NCBI RefSeq assembly: GCF_021261325.1
Contig: NZ_JAJSBI010000012.1
Coordinates: forward strand, 186,001-250,000
DNA: 64,000 bases
Direction of reading: 5' to 3'
Origin: Streptomyces guryensis
GTDB taxonomy: Bacteria; Actinomycetota; Actinomycetes; Streptomycetales; Streptomycetaceae
The translations under genes and the position numbers were made by a program. The notes beneath the pieces were generated by a model that saw only the letters and a program-made list of their open reading frames with translations, did no database searches and had not been told where the DNA came from. This document shows positions 56,182-64,000 of this stretch, in pieces. The first letter of the stretch is position 1, and each line of letters opens with the position of its first letter.

Positions 56182-57876
56182 ATGACGCCGAACGCCGCTT
56201 CCGCCTCGTCCGGGCCCAGCCGGAGAAGTTTCCTCGCATCGACTGCCGTCGCCACGGCCGCTGTTGCGGGCGGGATGCCGTTGCTTGCCGCCTGCGGGGG
56301 ATCGGAGAGCGGGTCGGGCGGGGGCACCACGTCGGGCAAGAACGCGAAGAAGATCCTCCCGGCCTATGTGGCCAGCAACGTGGTGACGCCGGACATCCCG
56401 GCCAAGAACGGCTCCGCCATGGGCTTCACCGGCAAGCTCGACGTCGCCACCCTGAAGTCCTCGGTGCCCAAGAAGCTCGGCAAGGGCGGCAAGGTCACCA
56501 TCATGTCGCCGTTCTGGGGCTCACCGCCGAAGCAGAGCTGCGCCTACTACACCGCGGCCAACGCCATGATCGGCGTCGACGTCCAGTGGCAGAACCAGGA
56601 CGGCAACACCTACGACCAGAAGCTCGGCGCGGTCCTCGCCTCCAGTGACATCCCGGATGTGGTGGTGATCCCGGGCTGGAACATGACCGGCCGGATACCC
56701 AGCGCCATCGCGGGCAAGTTCGCCGATCTCGGCCCCTACCTGTCGGGGGACAAGGCCAAGGAGTACCCGAACCTCGCGGCGATCCCCAGCGACGCCTGGC
56801 AGCGGTCCATCTTCGGCGGCGCGCTGAGGGGCCTGCCGCAGCCCACCGAGAGCGCCGCGAACATCGTGCCTCTTTACCGCCGGGACATCTTCGACAAGGA
56901 GGGCTACGAGGTCCCGAAGTCCGCCGACGACTTCATGGCCCTGTGCAAGGAGATCACCAACCCCAGGGCCAAGCGGTGGGCCTGCGGTGACATGAAGTGG
57001 ACCGCGTTCAACAATTTCGGTGTGTTCAGCGGCGCGGAGAAGCCGCTCGGCTGGAACCTGGTCGACGGCAAGCTGGTCTACCGCATCGAGACCCCGGAGT
57101 ACCTGGAAGCGCTGGAGTTTGCGCGCAAGCTCATGGCCGCCGGCTACGTCCACCCCCAGTTCAAGCTGGGCAAGAGCCAGATCGGCGACCCGGCCCCCCT
57201 GTTCGCCAAGGGTGAGTTCCTGATCTGGAACAACAACCTCGTCAACTGGTACGGGCAGCAGGCATCCCAGGCCGCCCAGAACCCCGACTTCAAGGTCTGG
57301 GGCATGGACATCTGGAACCACGACGGCGGTAACCCGACGCTGTGGGCCGCGAACCCGGCCGGCATCTTCGCCTTCGTCAACAAGAAGGCCTCCGAGTCCG
57401 TCATCCGCGACGTACTGGCCGTCGCCAACGTCACCGCGGCGCCGTACGGCACCAAGGAGTGGATGATGACCAACTACGGCGTCGAGGGCACGCACTACAC
57501 CATCAAAAACGGTGTGCCCGTCAAGAACGACACGGGCAACAACGAGGTCGTCAACGCCTACGTCATGGTCGCGAGCCCCGCCCCGACCATCGCCCACCCC
57601 GACTTCCCGGACGTCACCAGGGCCATGGTCGAGTGGGAGCAGCGGATGGGCGCCTTCACCAGGAAGTCGTCCTTCTGGGGCCTGCAGGTCGCCGAGCCCA
57701 ACCGCTACACGAACCTTTCGGACAACTTCGAGCAGTTGGAGGACGACATCGTCCGCGGCCACAAGAAGATCAGCGACATGCAGCAGGCCGTCTCCGACTG
57801 GAAGAAGCGGGGCGGTGACAAGCTGCGCGACTGGTACAAGAAGCTTCTCGACGAGAACGGCTCGGCGGCGAGCTGA
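56182..57876 (+). CDS. Sugar ABC transporter substrate-binding lipoprotein
   Basis: Extracellular receptor for an oligosaccharide. The 564-aa protein has a twin-arginine signal (PSRRSFLASTAVATAAVA) with lipobox LAAC, then a family 1 solute-binding fold of the large LplA type (VTIMSPFWGSPPKQS; SSDIPDVVVIPGWN; ADLGPYLSGDKAKEYPNL). ATG 56182 has AAGGG about eleven bases upstream. It starts a run with two permeases, a GH74 and a GH42 gene, which implies xyloglucan-type oligosaccharides as ligands. No ATPase gene follows; a shared MsiK-type ATPase is usual in Streptomyces. Confidence 0.9.
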   Translation: MTPNAASASSGPSRRSFLASTAVATAAVAGGMPLLAACGGSESGSGGGTTSGKNAKKILPAYVASNVVTPDIPAKNGSAMGFTGKLDVATLKSSVPKKLGKGGKVTIMSPFWGSPPKQSCAYYTAANAMIGVDVQWQNQDGNTYDQKLGAVLASSDIPDVVVIPGWNMTGRIPSAIAGKFADLGPYLSGDKAKEYPNLAAIPSDAWQRSIFGGALRGLPQPTESAANIVPLYRRDIFDKEGYEVPKSADDFMALCKEITNPRAKRWACGDMKWTAFNNFGVFSGAEKPLGWNLVDGKLVYRIETPEYLEALEFARKLMAAGYVHPQFKLGKSQIGDPAPLFAKGEFLIWNNNLVNWYGQQASQAAQNPDFKVWGMDIWNHDGGNPTLWAANPAGIFAFVNKKASESVIRDVLAVANVTAAPYGTKEWMMTNYGVEGTHYTIKNGVPVKNDTGNNEVVNAYVMVASPAPTIAHPDFPDVTRAMVEWEQRMGAFTRKSSFWGLQVAEPNRYTNLSDNFEQLEDDIVRGHKKISDMQQAVSDWKKRGGDKLRDWYKKLLDENGSAAS

Positions 57877-57903
57877 TCAGGCTCTGAGGCAAGGAGAACA
57901 GCT

Positions 57904-58941
57904 GTGTCCCACAGCACGGTGCCTCGGACCAGCGCCGAGGCCGGCACGACGGTGGAGAGCCCGGTGGCGTCCGACGACGTCACCGGCGCCCGGGAGGCCC
58001 GACGCGGTCCGGGCAAGCTGGGCTTCCGGCTCAGGTTCAGACGAGACCGCACCCTGCTCCTCATGACGTTGCCGGCCATCGTGCTGGTCCTGGTCTTCAA
58101 CTACCTGCCGATCCTGGGCAATGTGGTCGCCTTCCAGGACTACGACCCCTACGTCAGCGACAACGGCATCGTCGCCATGCTGCACAGCCCCTTCGTGGGC
58201 CTGGCGAACTTCCAGGAGATCTTCGGGGACTCCGCCTTCTGGAACGCCGTCCAGAACACGTTCGTGCTGTTCTTCGTCCAGCTGCTGCTGTTCTTCCCGA
58301 TCCCGATCCTGCTCGCGCTGCTCATCAACAGCGTGGTCCGGCCCCGGGTGCGGGCGGTCGCACAGGCCGTGCTCTACCTGCCGCACTTCTTCTCCTGGGT
58401 GCTGGTCATCGCCGTCTTCCAGCAGATGTTCGGCGGCGCGGGCATGCTCGCCCAACTGCTGCGCCAGCACGGGTACAACGGCATCGACATCATGACCGAC
58501 CCCCACACCTTCCCCTTGCTGGTCACCGCGCAGAGCGTGTGGAAGGACGCCGGGTGGGGGATCATCGTCTTCCTCGCCGCGCTGGCCTCGGTCTCCCAGG
58601 ACCTCTACGAAGCGGCCGCGATGGACGGCGCCGGCCGCTGGCGCCGCATGTGGCACGTCACGCTGCCCGCCCTGCGCCCGGTGGTGGCCCTGCTCCTCGT
58701 GCTGCGCGTCGGTGACGCCCTCACCGTCGGGTTCGAACAGATCCTGCTGCAACGTGACGCCGTGGGGCCGGACGCCGGAGAGGTCCTCGACACCTTCGTG
58801 TGGTGGAACGGCGTGCACAACCAGGACTTCGGCTACGCGGCCGCCGCCGGTCTGATCAAGGGCGTGGTCAGCATCGGCCTCGTCCTCGCCGCGAACAAGG
58901 TGGCCCATCTCTTGGGCGAGCAGGGGGTTTACAAGAAGTGA
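57904..58941 (+). CDS. Sugar ABC transporter permease (LplB-like)
   Basis: Channel subunit, 345 aa. After a 45-residue polar N-terminus come six helices (LLLMTLPAIVLVLVFNYLPI first); the EAA loop reads YEAAAMDGAGRWRRMWHVTL. The stretch FQDYDPYVSDNGIVAMLHSP and KDAGWGIIVFLAALASVSQD are typical of LplB/CUT1 permeases. GTG 57904 follows AAGGAG. It overlaps the next gene by four bases (GTGA). Confidence 0.91.
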   Translation: MSHSTVPRTSAEAGTTVESPVASDDVTGAREARRGPGKLGFRLRFRRDRTLLLMTLPAIVLVLVFNYLPILGNVVAFQDYDPYVSDNGIVAMLHSPFVGLANFQEIFGDSAFWNAVQNTFVLFFVQLLLFFPIPILLALLINSVVRPRVRAVAQAVLYLPHFFSWVLVIAVFQQMFGGAGMLAQLLRQHGYNGIDIMTDPHTFPLLVTAQSVWKDAGWGIIVFLAALASVSQDLYEAAAMDGAGRWRRMWHVTLPALRPVVALLLVLRVGDALTVGFEQILLQRDAVGPDAGEVLDTFVWWNGVHNQDFGYAAAAGLIKGVVSIGLVLAANKVAHLLGEQGVYKK

Positions 58942-59873
58942 CCACCGTCGTCGACAAACCCGCGAGCAAGCCGTTCCGGTGGGCCGCCCCCGAGCGCCCG
59001 GCGTGGGAGGAGGAGCCCTCGAAGGCCGGCCTCGCCAGCAAGGGTCTGGTCCTGACCTTCGCCTGCCTGGCGGTCCTCTTCCCACTGTGGATCGTGATCG
59101 TCACCAGTCTCTCCTCCCGCAAGGCGATCGACGAGGCGGGCGGGCTGGTGATCGTGCCCAAGGACCTCACCTTCATCGCCTACAAGGAGTTGCTCAGCGG
59201 CGGCCAGGTCACCCGGGCCACGGTCATCAGCATCCTCATCACCCTGGTCGGCACACTGTTCTCGATGACGGTGTCCGTCCTGTGCGCCTACGGTCTGTCC
59301 CGCAGCGGATCGCTCGCGCACCGCTGGATCCTGATGACGCTGCTGGCGACCATGTTCTTCAGCGCCGGCCTCATCCCGACGTATCTGCTCGTGCAGTCGC
59401 TCGGGCTGACGGACACGTATCTCGCGCTGATCCTTCCCAGCGCGATCAGCGTCTTCAACATCCTCGTGCTGCGCGGGTTCTTCACGGAGATCTCGCCGGA
59501 ACTCATCGACAGCGCGCGCATCGACGGGGCCGGGGACTTCCGGATCCTGTGGACGATCGTCATGCCGCTGTCGCGGGCCGTCCTCGCGGTGATCACGCTG
59601 TTCTACGCCGTCGGGTACTGGAGCGCCTGGTTCAACGCGTCGCTCTATCTGAACGACCAGGACAAGATGCCGTTGCAGAACGTCATGATCCAGCTCGTGC
59701 AGAGGCAGCAGCAGCCGGTGGGGCTGGGACAGGCCATCAGGACCGGGCAGTTGTCGGGGCTGGCCATTCAGATGGCGGTCATGGTGATGGCCCTGCTGCC
59801 GGTCGCCGTGCTGTCGCCGTTCGTGCAGCGGCATTTCAAGAAGGGCATGCTGACCGGCGCGATCAAGGGGTGA
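58938..59873 (+). CDS. Sugar ABC transporter permease (LplC/YtcP-like)
   Basis: Second channel subunit, 311 aa with six helices. The EAA loop reads IDSARIDGAGDFRILWTIVM. The block LIPTYLLVQSLGLTDTYLAL is characteristic of carbohydrate CUT1 permeases of this type. GTG 58938 overlaps the stop of the first permease gene. The GH74 gene starts 142 bases later, so the importer and the extracellular enzyme are probably cotranscribed. Confidence 0.9.
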   Translation: MTTVVDKPASKPFRWAAPERPAWEEEPSKAGLASKGLVLTFACLAVLFPLWIVIVTSLSSRKAIDEAGGLVIVPKDLTFIAYKELLSGGQVTRATVISILITLVGTLFSMTVSVLCAYGLSRSGSLAHRWILMTLLATMFFSAGLIPTYLLVQSLGLTDTYLALILPSAISVFNILVLRGFFTEISPELIDSARIDGAGDFRILWTIVMPLSRAVLAVITLFYAVGYWSAWFNASLYLNDQDKMPLQNVMIQLVQRQQQPVGLGQAIRTGQLSGLAIQMAVMVMALLPVAVLSPFVQRHFKKGMLTGAIKG

Positions 59874-60015
59874 CCGGGGGCCCACCGAGTGGGCTCTGTT
59901 CCGCTGTGTGGCGGGTGCGGGCCTCGTGTGGCTGGTCGCGTCGACGCGGCGGAGCCGCACATCGATACAGCCCCGTACCCCTCAAAAACAAGGCGTCTCC
60001 AGAACGAGGTGTGTC

Positions 60016-62223
60016 ATGTTCGCGTCCCGTCGGGCCGTTCTTGGCGGTGTTGCAGCTGCTGCCGCGGTCTCCGCCGTACCGTTTCTTCCAGGGCCCGCGC
60101 AAGCCGCGGAGCGCGAAGCCGCCGCCCCCGCCTACCGCTGGCGCAACGCCGTCATCGGCGGTACCGGGTTCGTCACCGGCATTCTCTTCCACCCCTCCGT
60201 CCGGGGTCTCGCCTACTCCCGAACCGACATCGGTGGTGCTTACCGGTGGGACGACCGTGCTGCCCGCTGGACGCCTCTGATCGATCATCTCGGGTGGGAC
60301 GACTGGAACCTGCTCGGCGTCGAGGCGATCGCCCTCGATCCCGCCCACCCGGGCCGCGTCTACCTCGCCGTCGGCACCTACACACAGCCCTGGGCCGGTA
60401 ACGGGGCCGTACTGCGGTCCGACGACCGCGGGGCGACCTGGACGCGTGCGGATCTGGGGGTGAAGCTGGGCGGCAACGAGGACGGCCGGGGGGCCGGGGA
60501 GCGGCTGCTCGTCGATCCCCGGGACAGCGGCACCCTGTGGCTCGGCACCAGACACGACGGGTTGCTCAAGTCCACGGACCGGGGCGCCACCTGGTCCGTC
60601 GCGAGCGGCTTCCCGGGCGTCCCGAGCAGCGGCGGCCAGGGTGTCACCTTGCTCGTCGCCGCCGGGCGGACCCTCTACGCCGGCTGGGGCGACTCCGACG
60701 GGACCACCGCCAACCTGTTCCGCACCTCGGACGGCACCACCTGGGAAGCCGTGCCCGCGCAGCCTTCCGGCACGAGCGCCAAGGTGCCGATCCGGGCCTC
60801 GTACGACTGCCACACCCGAGAGCTGTACGTCACCTACGCCGACGCGCCCGGGCCCAACGGGCAGACCGACGGCAGCGTGCACAAGCTGGCCACGGCCAGG
60901 GGCAGGTGGACCGACGTCACGCCAGTGAAGCCCGGCGGGACCGCGAGCGACGGCACCGCCGACACCTTCGGCTACGGCGGGGTGTCCGTCGACGCCCGCC
61001 GCCCCGGCACCGTCGTCGTCTCCACCAACGACCGCTGGACGGAGATCGACACCGTCTTCCGGTCCACGAACGGCGGCCGTACCTGGACCTCCCTGAAGGA
61101 CTCCGCGGTCCTCGACATCTCCGAGACCCCGTTCCTCGCCTTCGGCGCCGACAAGCCCAAGTTCGGCTGGTGGATGCAGGCCCTGGCCCTGGACCCGTAC
61201 GACTCCGAGCACATCGTCTACGGCACCGGCGCCACCATCTACGGCACCCGGGACCTCAGGCACTGGGCCCCGCAGATCCGCGGTCTGGAGGAGACCTCCG
61301 TACGGCAGCTGATCTCGCCTCCGACCGGTGAGGCACACCTGATCAGCGGCAACGGGGACGTCGGTGTGATGTACCACGAGCGGCTCACGGCGTCGCCCTC
61401 GCGCGGCATGGCGACCAACCCCGTCTTCTGGAACGCGACGGGAATCGCCCTGGCCGCCGCGAGGCCGTCGTACGTCGTCCGCTCGGGCTTCGGAAACACG
61501 ATCAACGGGGCCTTCTCGAACGACGGCGGCAAGTCCTGGGCGCCCTTCGCGGCCCAGCCCGACGCGGCCAGGACCGCACCGGGCCCGATCGCCACCAACA
61601 GCGACGGCAGCGTGCTGCTGTGGGCCTTCGGGGACAGCAACGGCACCAAGAACCCCGCCCAGCGCTCCGCGGACAACGGAACGACCTGGTCGGAGGCCGC
61701 CGGCTTCCCCGCGGGCGCCACCCCGGTCGCAGACCCGGCCGACCCGTCGCGCTTCTACGCGTACGACACCGGCACGGGAACCCTGTTCGCCAGCACCGAC
61801 GGCGGCCTCACCTTCACCGGCCGCGCGAGCGGACTGCCCTCCGGTGACGCCGAGTTCCGGCTGGCCGCGGCCCCGGCCCGGTCCGGCGACCTGTGGCTGA
61901 GCACCAAGGTCAACGGCCTGTACCGGTCCACCGACGGCGGCGCGACCTTCACCAAGCTCACCAGCTGCCGGGCCTCGTACACCCTCGCCTTCGGCAGGGC
62001 CGCCGACGGCGCCGACTACCCGGCGGTCTACCACGTCGGCGCCTCGGAGGCGATCACCGCCGTGTACCGCTCCGACGACGGCGCGAAGAGCTGGGTGCGC
62101 GTCAACGACGACCAGCACCAGTGGGGCTACATCGGCGCCGCCATCGCCGCCGACCCGCGGGTGTACGGCCGGGTCTACATCGCCACCAACGGGCGGGGCA
62201 TCCAGTACGGAGAGCCCGTCTGA
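60016..62223 (+). CDS. GH74 xyloglucanase-type beta-propeller enzyme
   Basis: Secreted endo-type hydrolase acting on xyloglucan. The 735-aa protein begins with a twin-arginine signal (MFASRRAVLGGVAAAAA) ending around AQAA, then two seven-bladed propeller units with repeated Ser-Asp-Gly-Gly/Asp-box motifs (RSDDRGATWT, KSTDRGATWS, RSTNGGRTWT, RSTDGGATFT). The catalytic blocks YSRTDIGGAYRWDD (nucleophile/base Asp) and MQALALDPYDSEHIVYGTG are in place. ATG 60016 follows GAGG. Its stop overlaps the GH42 start (TGATG). No carbohydrate-binding module is attached. Confidence 0.91.
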   Translation: MFASRRAVLGGVAAAAAVSAVPFLPGPAQAAEREAAAPAYRWRNAVIGGTGFVTGILFHPSVRGLAYSRTDIGGAYRWDDRAARWTPLIDHLGWDDWNLLGVEAIALDPAHPGRVYLAVGTYTQPWAGNGAVLRSDDRGATWTRADLGVKLGGNEDGRGAGERLLVDPRDSGTLWLGTRHDGLLKSTDRGATWSVASGFPGVPSSGGQGVTLLVAAGRTLYAGWGDSDGTTANLFRTSDGTTWEAVPAQPSGTSAKVPIRASYDCHTRELYVTYADAPGPNGQTDGSVHKLATARGRWTDVTPVKPGGTASDGTADTFGYGGVSVDARRPGTVVVSTNDRWTEIDTVFRSTNGGRTWTSLKDSAVLDISETPFLAFGADKPKFGWWMQALALDPYDSEHIVYGTGATIYGTRDLRHWAPQIRGLEETSVRQLISPPTGEAHLISGNGDVGVMYHERLTASPSRGMATNPVFWNATGIALAAARPSYVVRSGFGNTINGAFSNDGGKSWAPFAAQPDAARTAPGPIATNSDGSVLLWAFGDSNGTKNPAQRSADNGTTWSEAAGFPAGATPVADPADPSRFYAYDTGTGTLFASTDGGLTFTGRASGLPSGDAEFRLAAAPARSGDLWLSTKVNGLYRSTDGGATFTKLTSCRASYTLAFGRAADGADYPAVYHVGASEAITAVYRSDDGAKSWVRVNDDQHQWGYIGAAIAADPRVYGRVYIATNGRGIQYGEPV

Positions 62224-64000
62224 TGCCCGACCTGAGCACGGCGACGAAAGGCCGCATCCTCTACGGCGGCGACTACAACCCCGAGCAGTGGCCGGAGGAC
62301 ACATGGCTGGAGGACGTCCGCCTGATGAAGGCCGCCGGCGTCAACTCCGTCACGCTCGGCGTCTTCTCCTGGTCGACCCTCGAACCCCGGCCCGGGGAGC
62401 GGAACTTCGGCTGGCTGGACCGGCTGATGGACCTCATGCACGCGAACGGCATCGGTGTGGTCCTCGCCACCCCGACCTCCTCACCACCGCCCTGGATGGG
62501 CCACCTGTACCCCGACACCCTCCCCGTCGACCAGGACGGCCGGACCGAGCACTGGGGCGGCCGCCAGCACTTCTCGCACTCCAGCGCCACCTACCGGCGG
62601 TTCGCCGCCGCCATCACCGAGGACCTGGCCGCCCGGTACGGCGGCCACCCTGCCCTCACCATGTGGCACATCAACAACGAGTACTGCACCTTCGACTGGA
62701 GCGAGCGGGCCGCCGACCGGTTCAGGATCTGGCTCCAGCGGCGATACGGCAGCCTCGACGCTCTCAACTCCGCCTGGGGCACCGCCTTCTGGAGCCAGGG
62801 CTACGGCGACTTCGCCGAGGTGCACACCCCTCGCCACGCCCACTACATGAAGAACCCCACCCAGGTCCTCGACTTCCGCCGCTTCACCTCCGACATGCTC
62901 CTGGAGTGCTACCTCGCGGAGCGGGACATCGTCCGCCGGGCCACCCCGCACCTCCCCGTGACCACCAACTTCATGCCGCTGTGGTTCGGGCAGGACGCCT
63001 GGCGCTGGGCCGAGGAGGAGGACGTCGTCTCCGTCGACATCTATCCCGACCCCCGTGATCCCCTTGGCGCCCAACAGGGCGCCCTCGTCCAGGACATGAC
63101 CCGCTCGCAGGCGCGCGGGCCCTGGATGCTCATGGAGCAGGCCGCGGGACCGGTCAACTGGCGGGGCGTGAACCACCCCAAGCCCCGCGGTCTGAACCGG
63201 CTCTGGTCCCTCCAGGCCGTCGCGCGCGGCGCCGACGCCGTCTGCTACTTCCAGTGGCGCCAGTCTCGGCAGGGCGCGGAGAAGTTCCACGCCGGGATGG
63301 TCGACCACGCGGGGGAGGAGGGCCGCGTCCATCAGGAGATCAAGCAGCTCGGCGCCGAACTCCGCGTGCTGTCCGAAAAGGTGACGGGCAGTCACACCGA
63401 CAACGACATCGCGATCCTGCACGACTGGCAGTCCTGGTGGGCCGGCGTCCAGGACGGCCGGCTCTCCAGCGAGGTCGACTACCCGGACGTGCTCAAGGCC
63501 TGGCACCGCGCCCTCTGGGAGGCCCACCTCACCACCGGCTTCGCCCACCCCGACCACGACCTCACCGCCTACAAGGTGGTCGTCGTCCCCCAGCTCTACG
63601 CCCTCACCGACGCGGCGATCGACAACCTCCTCGCCTACGTCCGCCAGGGCGGCACCCTCGTCTCCGGGTTCCTCACCGGCATTGCCGACGAGGACGACCG
63701 GGTACGCCCCGGCGGCATGGACGCCCGGCTGCGCGAGCTGTTCGGCATCCGCACCCTGCACGAGTGGTGGCCCCTCGACGCGGGCGAGCACGCCGAGTGC
63801 GAGGGCTCACCAGGCGGTTTCCGGGGCACGTTGTGGTCCGAGGAGATCGACAAGACCGAGGACGCCACCACGGAGGCCGCCTACAAGGGCGGCGAGCTCG
63901 GCGGACTCCCGGCCGTACTCCGCAGGGGCCGCGCCTGGTACCTCTCGACGCTCCCGGAACCGGACGCCCTGCGCGAGCTCCTGGCCCGTGTCGCCCACGA
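62223..64000 (+). CDS. GH42 beta-galactosidase (cut by window end)
   Basis: Removes beta-galactose from imported oligosaccharides; no signal peptide, so cytoplasmic. About 592 residues are in the window and the gene continues beyond it (family length is near 670). The start reads RILYGGDYNPEQWPEDTW, the acid/base Glu is in MWHINNEYCTFDW (about residue 153), and the nucleophile Glu is in WMLMEQAAGPVNW (about residue 305), with RSQARGPW before. ATG 62223 overlaps the GH74 stop by one base and has GGAGAG upstream. It completes the set needed for galactosylated xyloglucan fragments. Confidence 0.93.
   Translation, partial: MPDLSTATKGRILYGGDYNPEQWPEDTWLEDVRLMKAAGVNSVTLGVFSWSTLEPRPGERNFGWLDRLMDLMHANGIGVVLATPTSSPPPWMGHLYPDTLPVDQDGRTEHWGGRQHFSHSSATYRRFAAAITEDLAARYGGHPALTMWHINNEYCTFDWSERAADRFRIWLQRRYGSLDALNSAWGTAFWSQGYGDFAEVHTPRHAHYMKNPTQVLDFRRFTSDMLLECYLAERDIVRRATPHLPVTTNFMPLWFGQDAWRWAEEEDVVSVDIYPDPRDPLGAQQGALVQDMTRSQARGPWMLMEQAAGPVNWRGVNHPKPRGLNRLWSLQAVARGADAVCYFQWRQSRQGAEKFHAGMVDHAGEEGRVHQEIKQLGAELRVLSEKVTGSHTDNDIAILHDWQSWWAGVQDGRLSSEVDYPDVLKAWHRALWEAHLTTGFAHPDHDLTAYKVVVVPQLYALTDAAIDNLLAYVRQGGTLVSGFLTGIADEDDRVRPGGMDARLRELFGIRTLHEWWPLDAGEHAECEGSPGGFRGTLWSEEIDKTEDATTEAAYKGGELGGLPAVLRRGRAWYLSTLPEPDALRELLARVAH

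Noticed and set aside
59863..62304. 813-codon minus-strand open frame opposite the GH74 gene
   Set aside because: Gly/Val/Arg-rich shadow; the propeller repeats and catalytic motifs are on the plus strand.
62481..63791. Minus-strand open frame opposite the GH42 gene
   Set aside because: The plus strand holds an intact GH42 frame that simply runs out of the window; the minus frame has no motif.
1..64000. CRISPR arrays, rRNA, tRNA, insertion sequences, phage genes
   Set aside because: I found no regularly spaced repeats, no rRNA or tRNA folds, and no transposase, integrase or phage structural motifs in either strand.

Overview
The window is chromosomal DNA of a Streptomyces or very close relative. 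It is very GC-rich, uses many GTG and TTG starts, and has tightly overlapping stop/start codons and hairpin terminators without U-tracts. Gene content and order (pyrH-frr-cdsA, rlmN, then a polyamine/GABA locus) resemble, from memory, the SCO5626-SCO5679 stretch of S. coelicolor; no search was run.

Layout. 1-4.5 kb: core genes pyrH, frr, cdsA, an SRPBCC protein and rlmN. 4.5-8.4 kb: a TPP riboswitch and the thiamine ABC transporter thiBPQ. 8.5-13.9 kb: a mycothiol-type enzyme, a LAETG surface protein, a LOG-family protein, a VOC protein and an ABC exporter pair whose ATPase has degenerate motifs. 14.1-19.0 kb: first polyamine block (class III aminotransferase, Lrp regulator, aminobutyraldehyde dehydrogenase, polyamine-binding lipoprotein). 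19.0-27.7 kb: an accessory island with decayed genes (E2-like, peptide-deformylase-like, LysR and transporter fragments), an OmpR-type two-component system, a multicopper oxidase and an AT-richer, TTA-containing unknown membrane-protein gene with a small partner. 27.8-36.7 kb: YceI, a class F sortase module with an ECF sigma factor, a second sigma factor fused to a membrane/extracellular part, GDPD, an adenosine-deaminase-family enzyme, a DUF4190-like protein and NADAR. 36.9-52.9 kb: second polyamine block (aldehyde dehydrogenase, potDABC, PuuB-like oxidase), then PAP2, gabT, a VirD4-like ATPase, a PucR regulator and a second aldehyde dehydrogenase. 53.0-64.0 kb: a xyloglucan-type sugar locus (GH3, binding protein, two permeases, GH74, GH42 cut by the window end) with two identical 14-bp palindromes in its divergent promoter region.

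How it works together. The two polyamine blocks plus gabT, PucR and the 51.4-kb dehydrogenase can take putrescine or gamma-glutamyl-putrescine through aminobutyraldehyde to GABA and on to succinate. The sugar locus would cut xyloglucan outside the cell (GH74), import oligosaccharides (three transporter genes; the ATPase must be supplied elsewhere) and trim them with GH42 and GH3. The regulatory DNA is informative: a TPP riboswitch, LacI-type palindromes, a CRP-like palindrome, a Zur-box-like element with no gene behind it, and tandem CTCAGG-type repeats around the two-component system and the oxidase.
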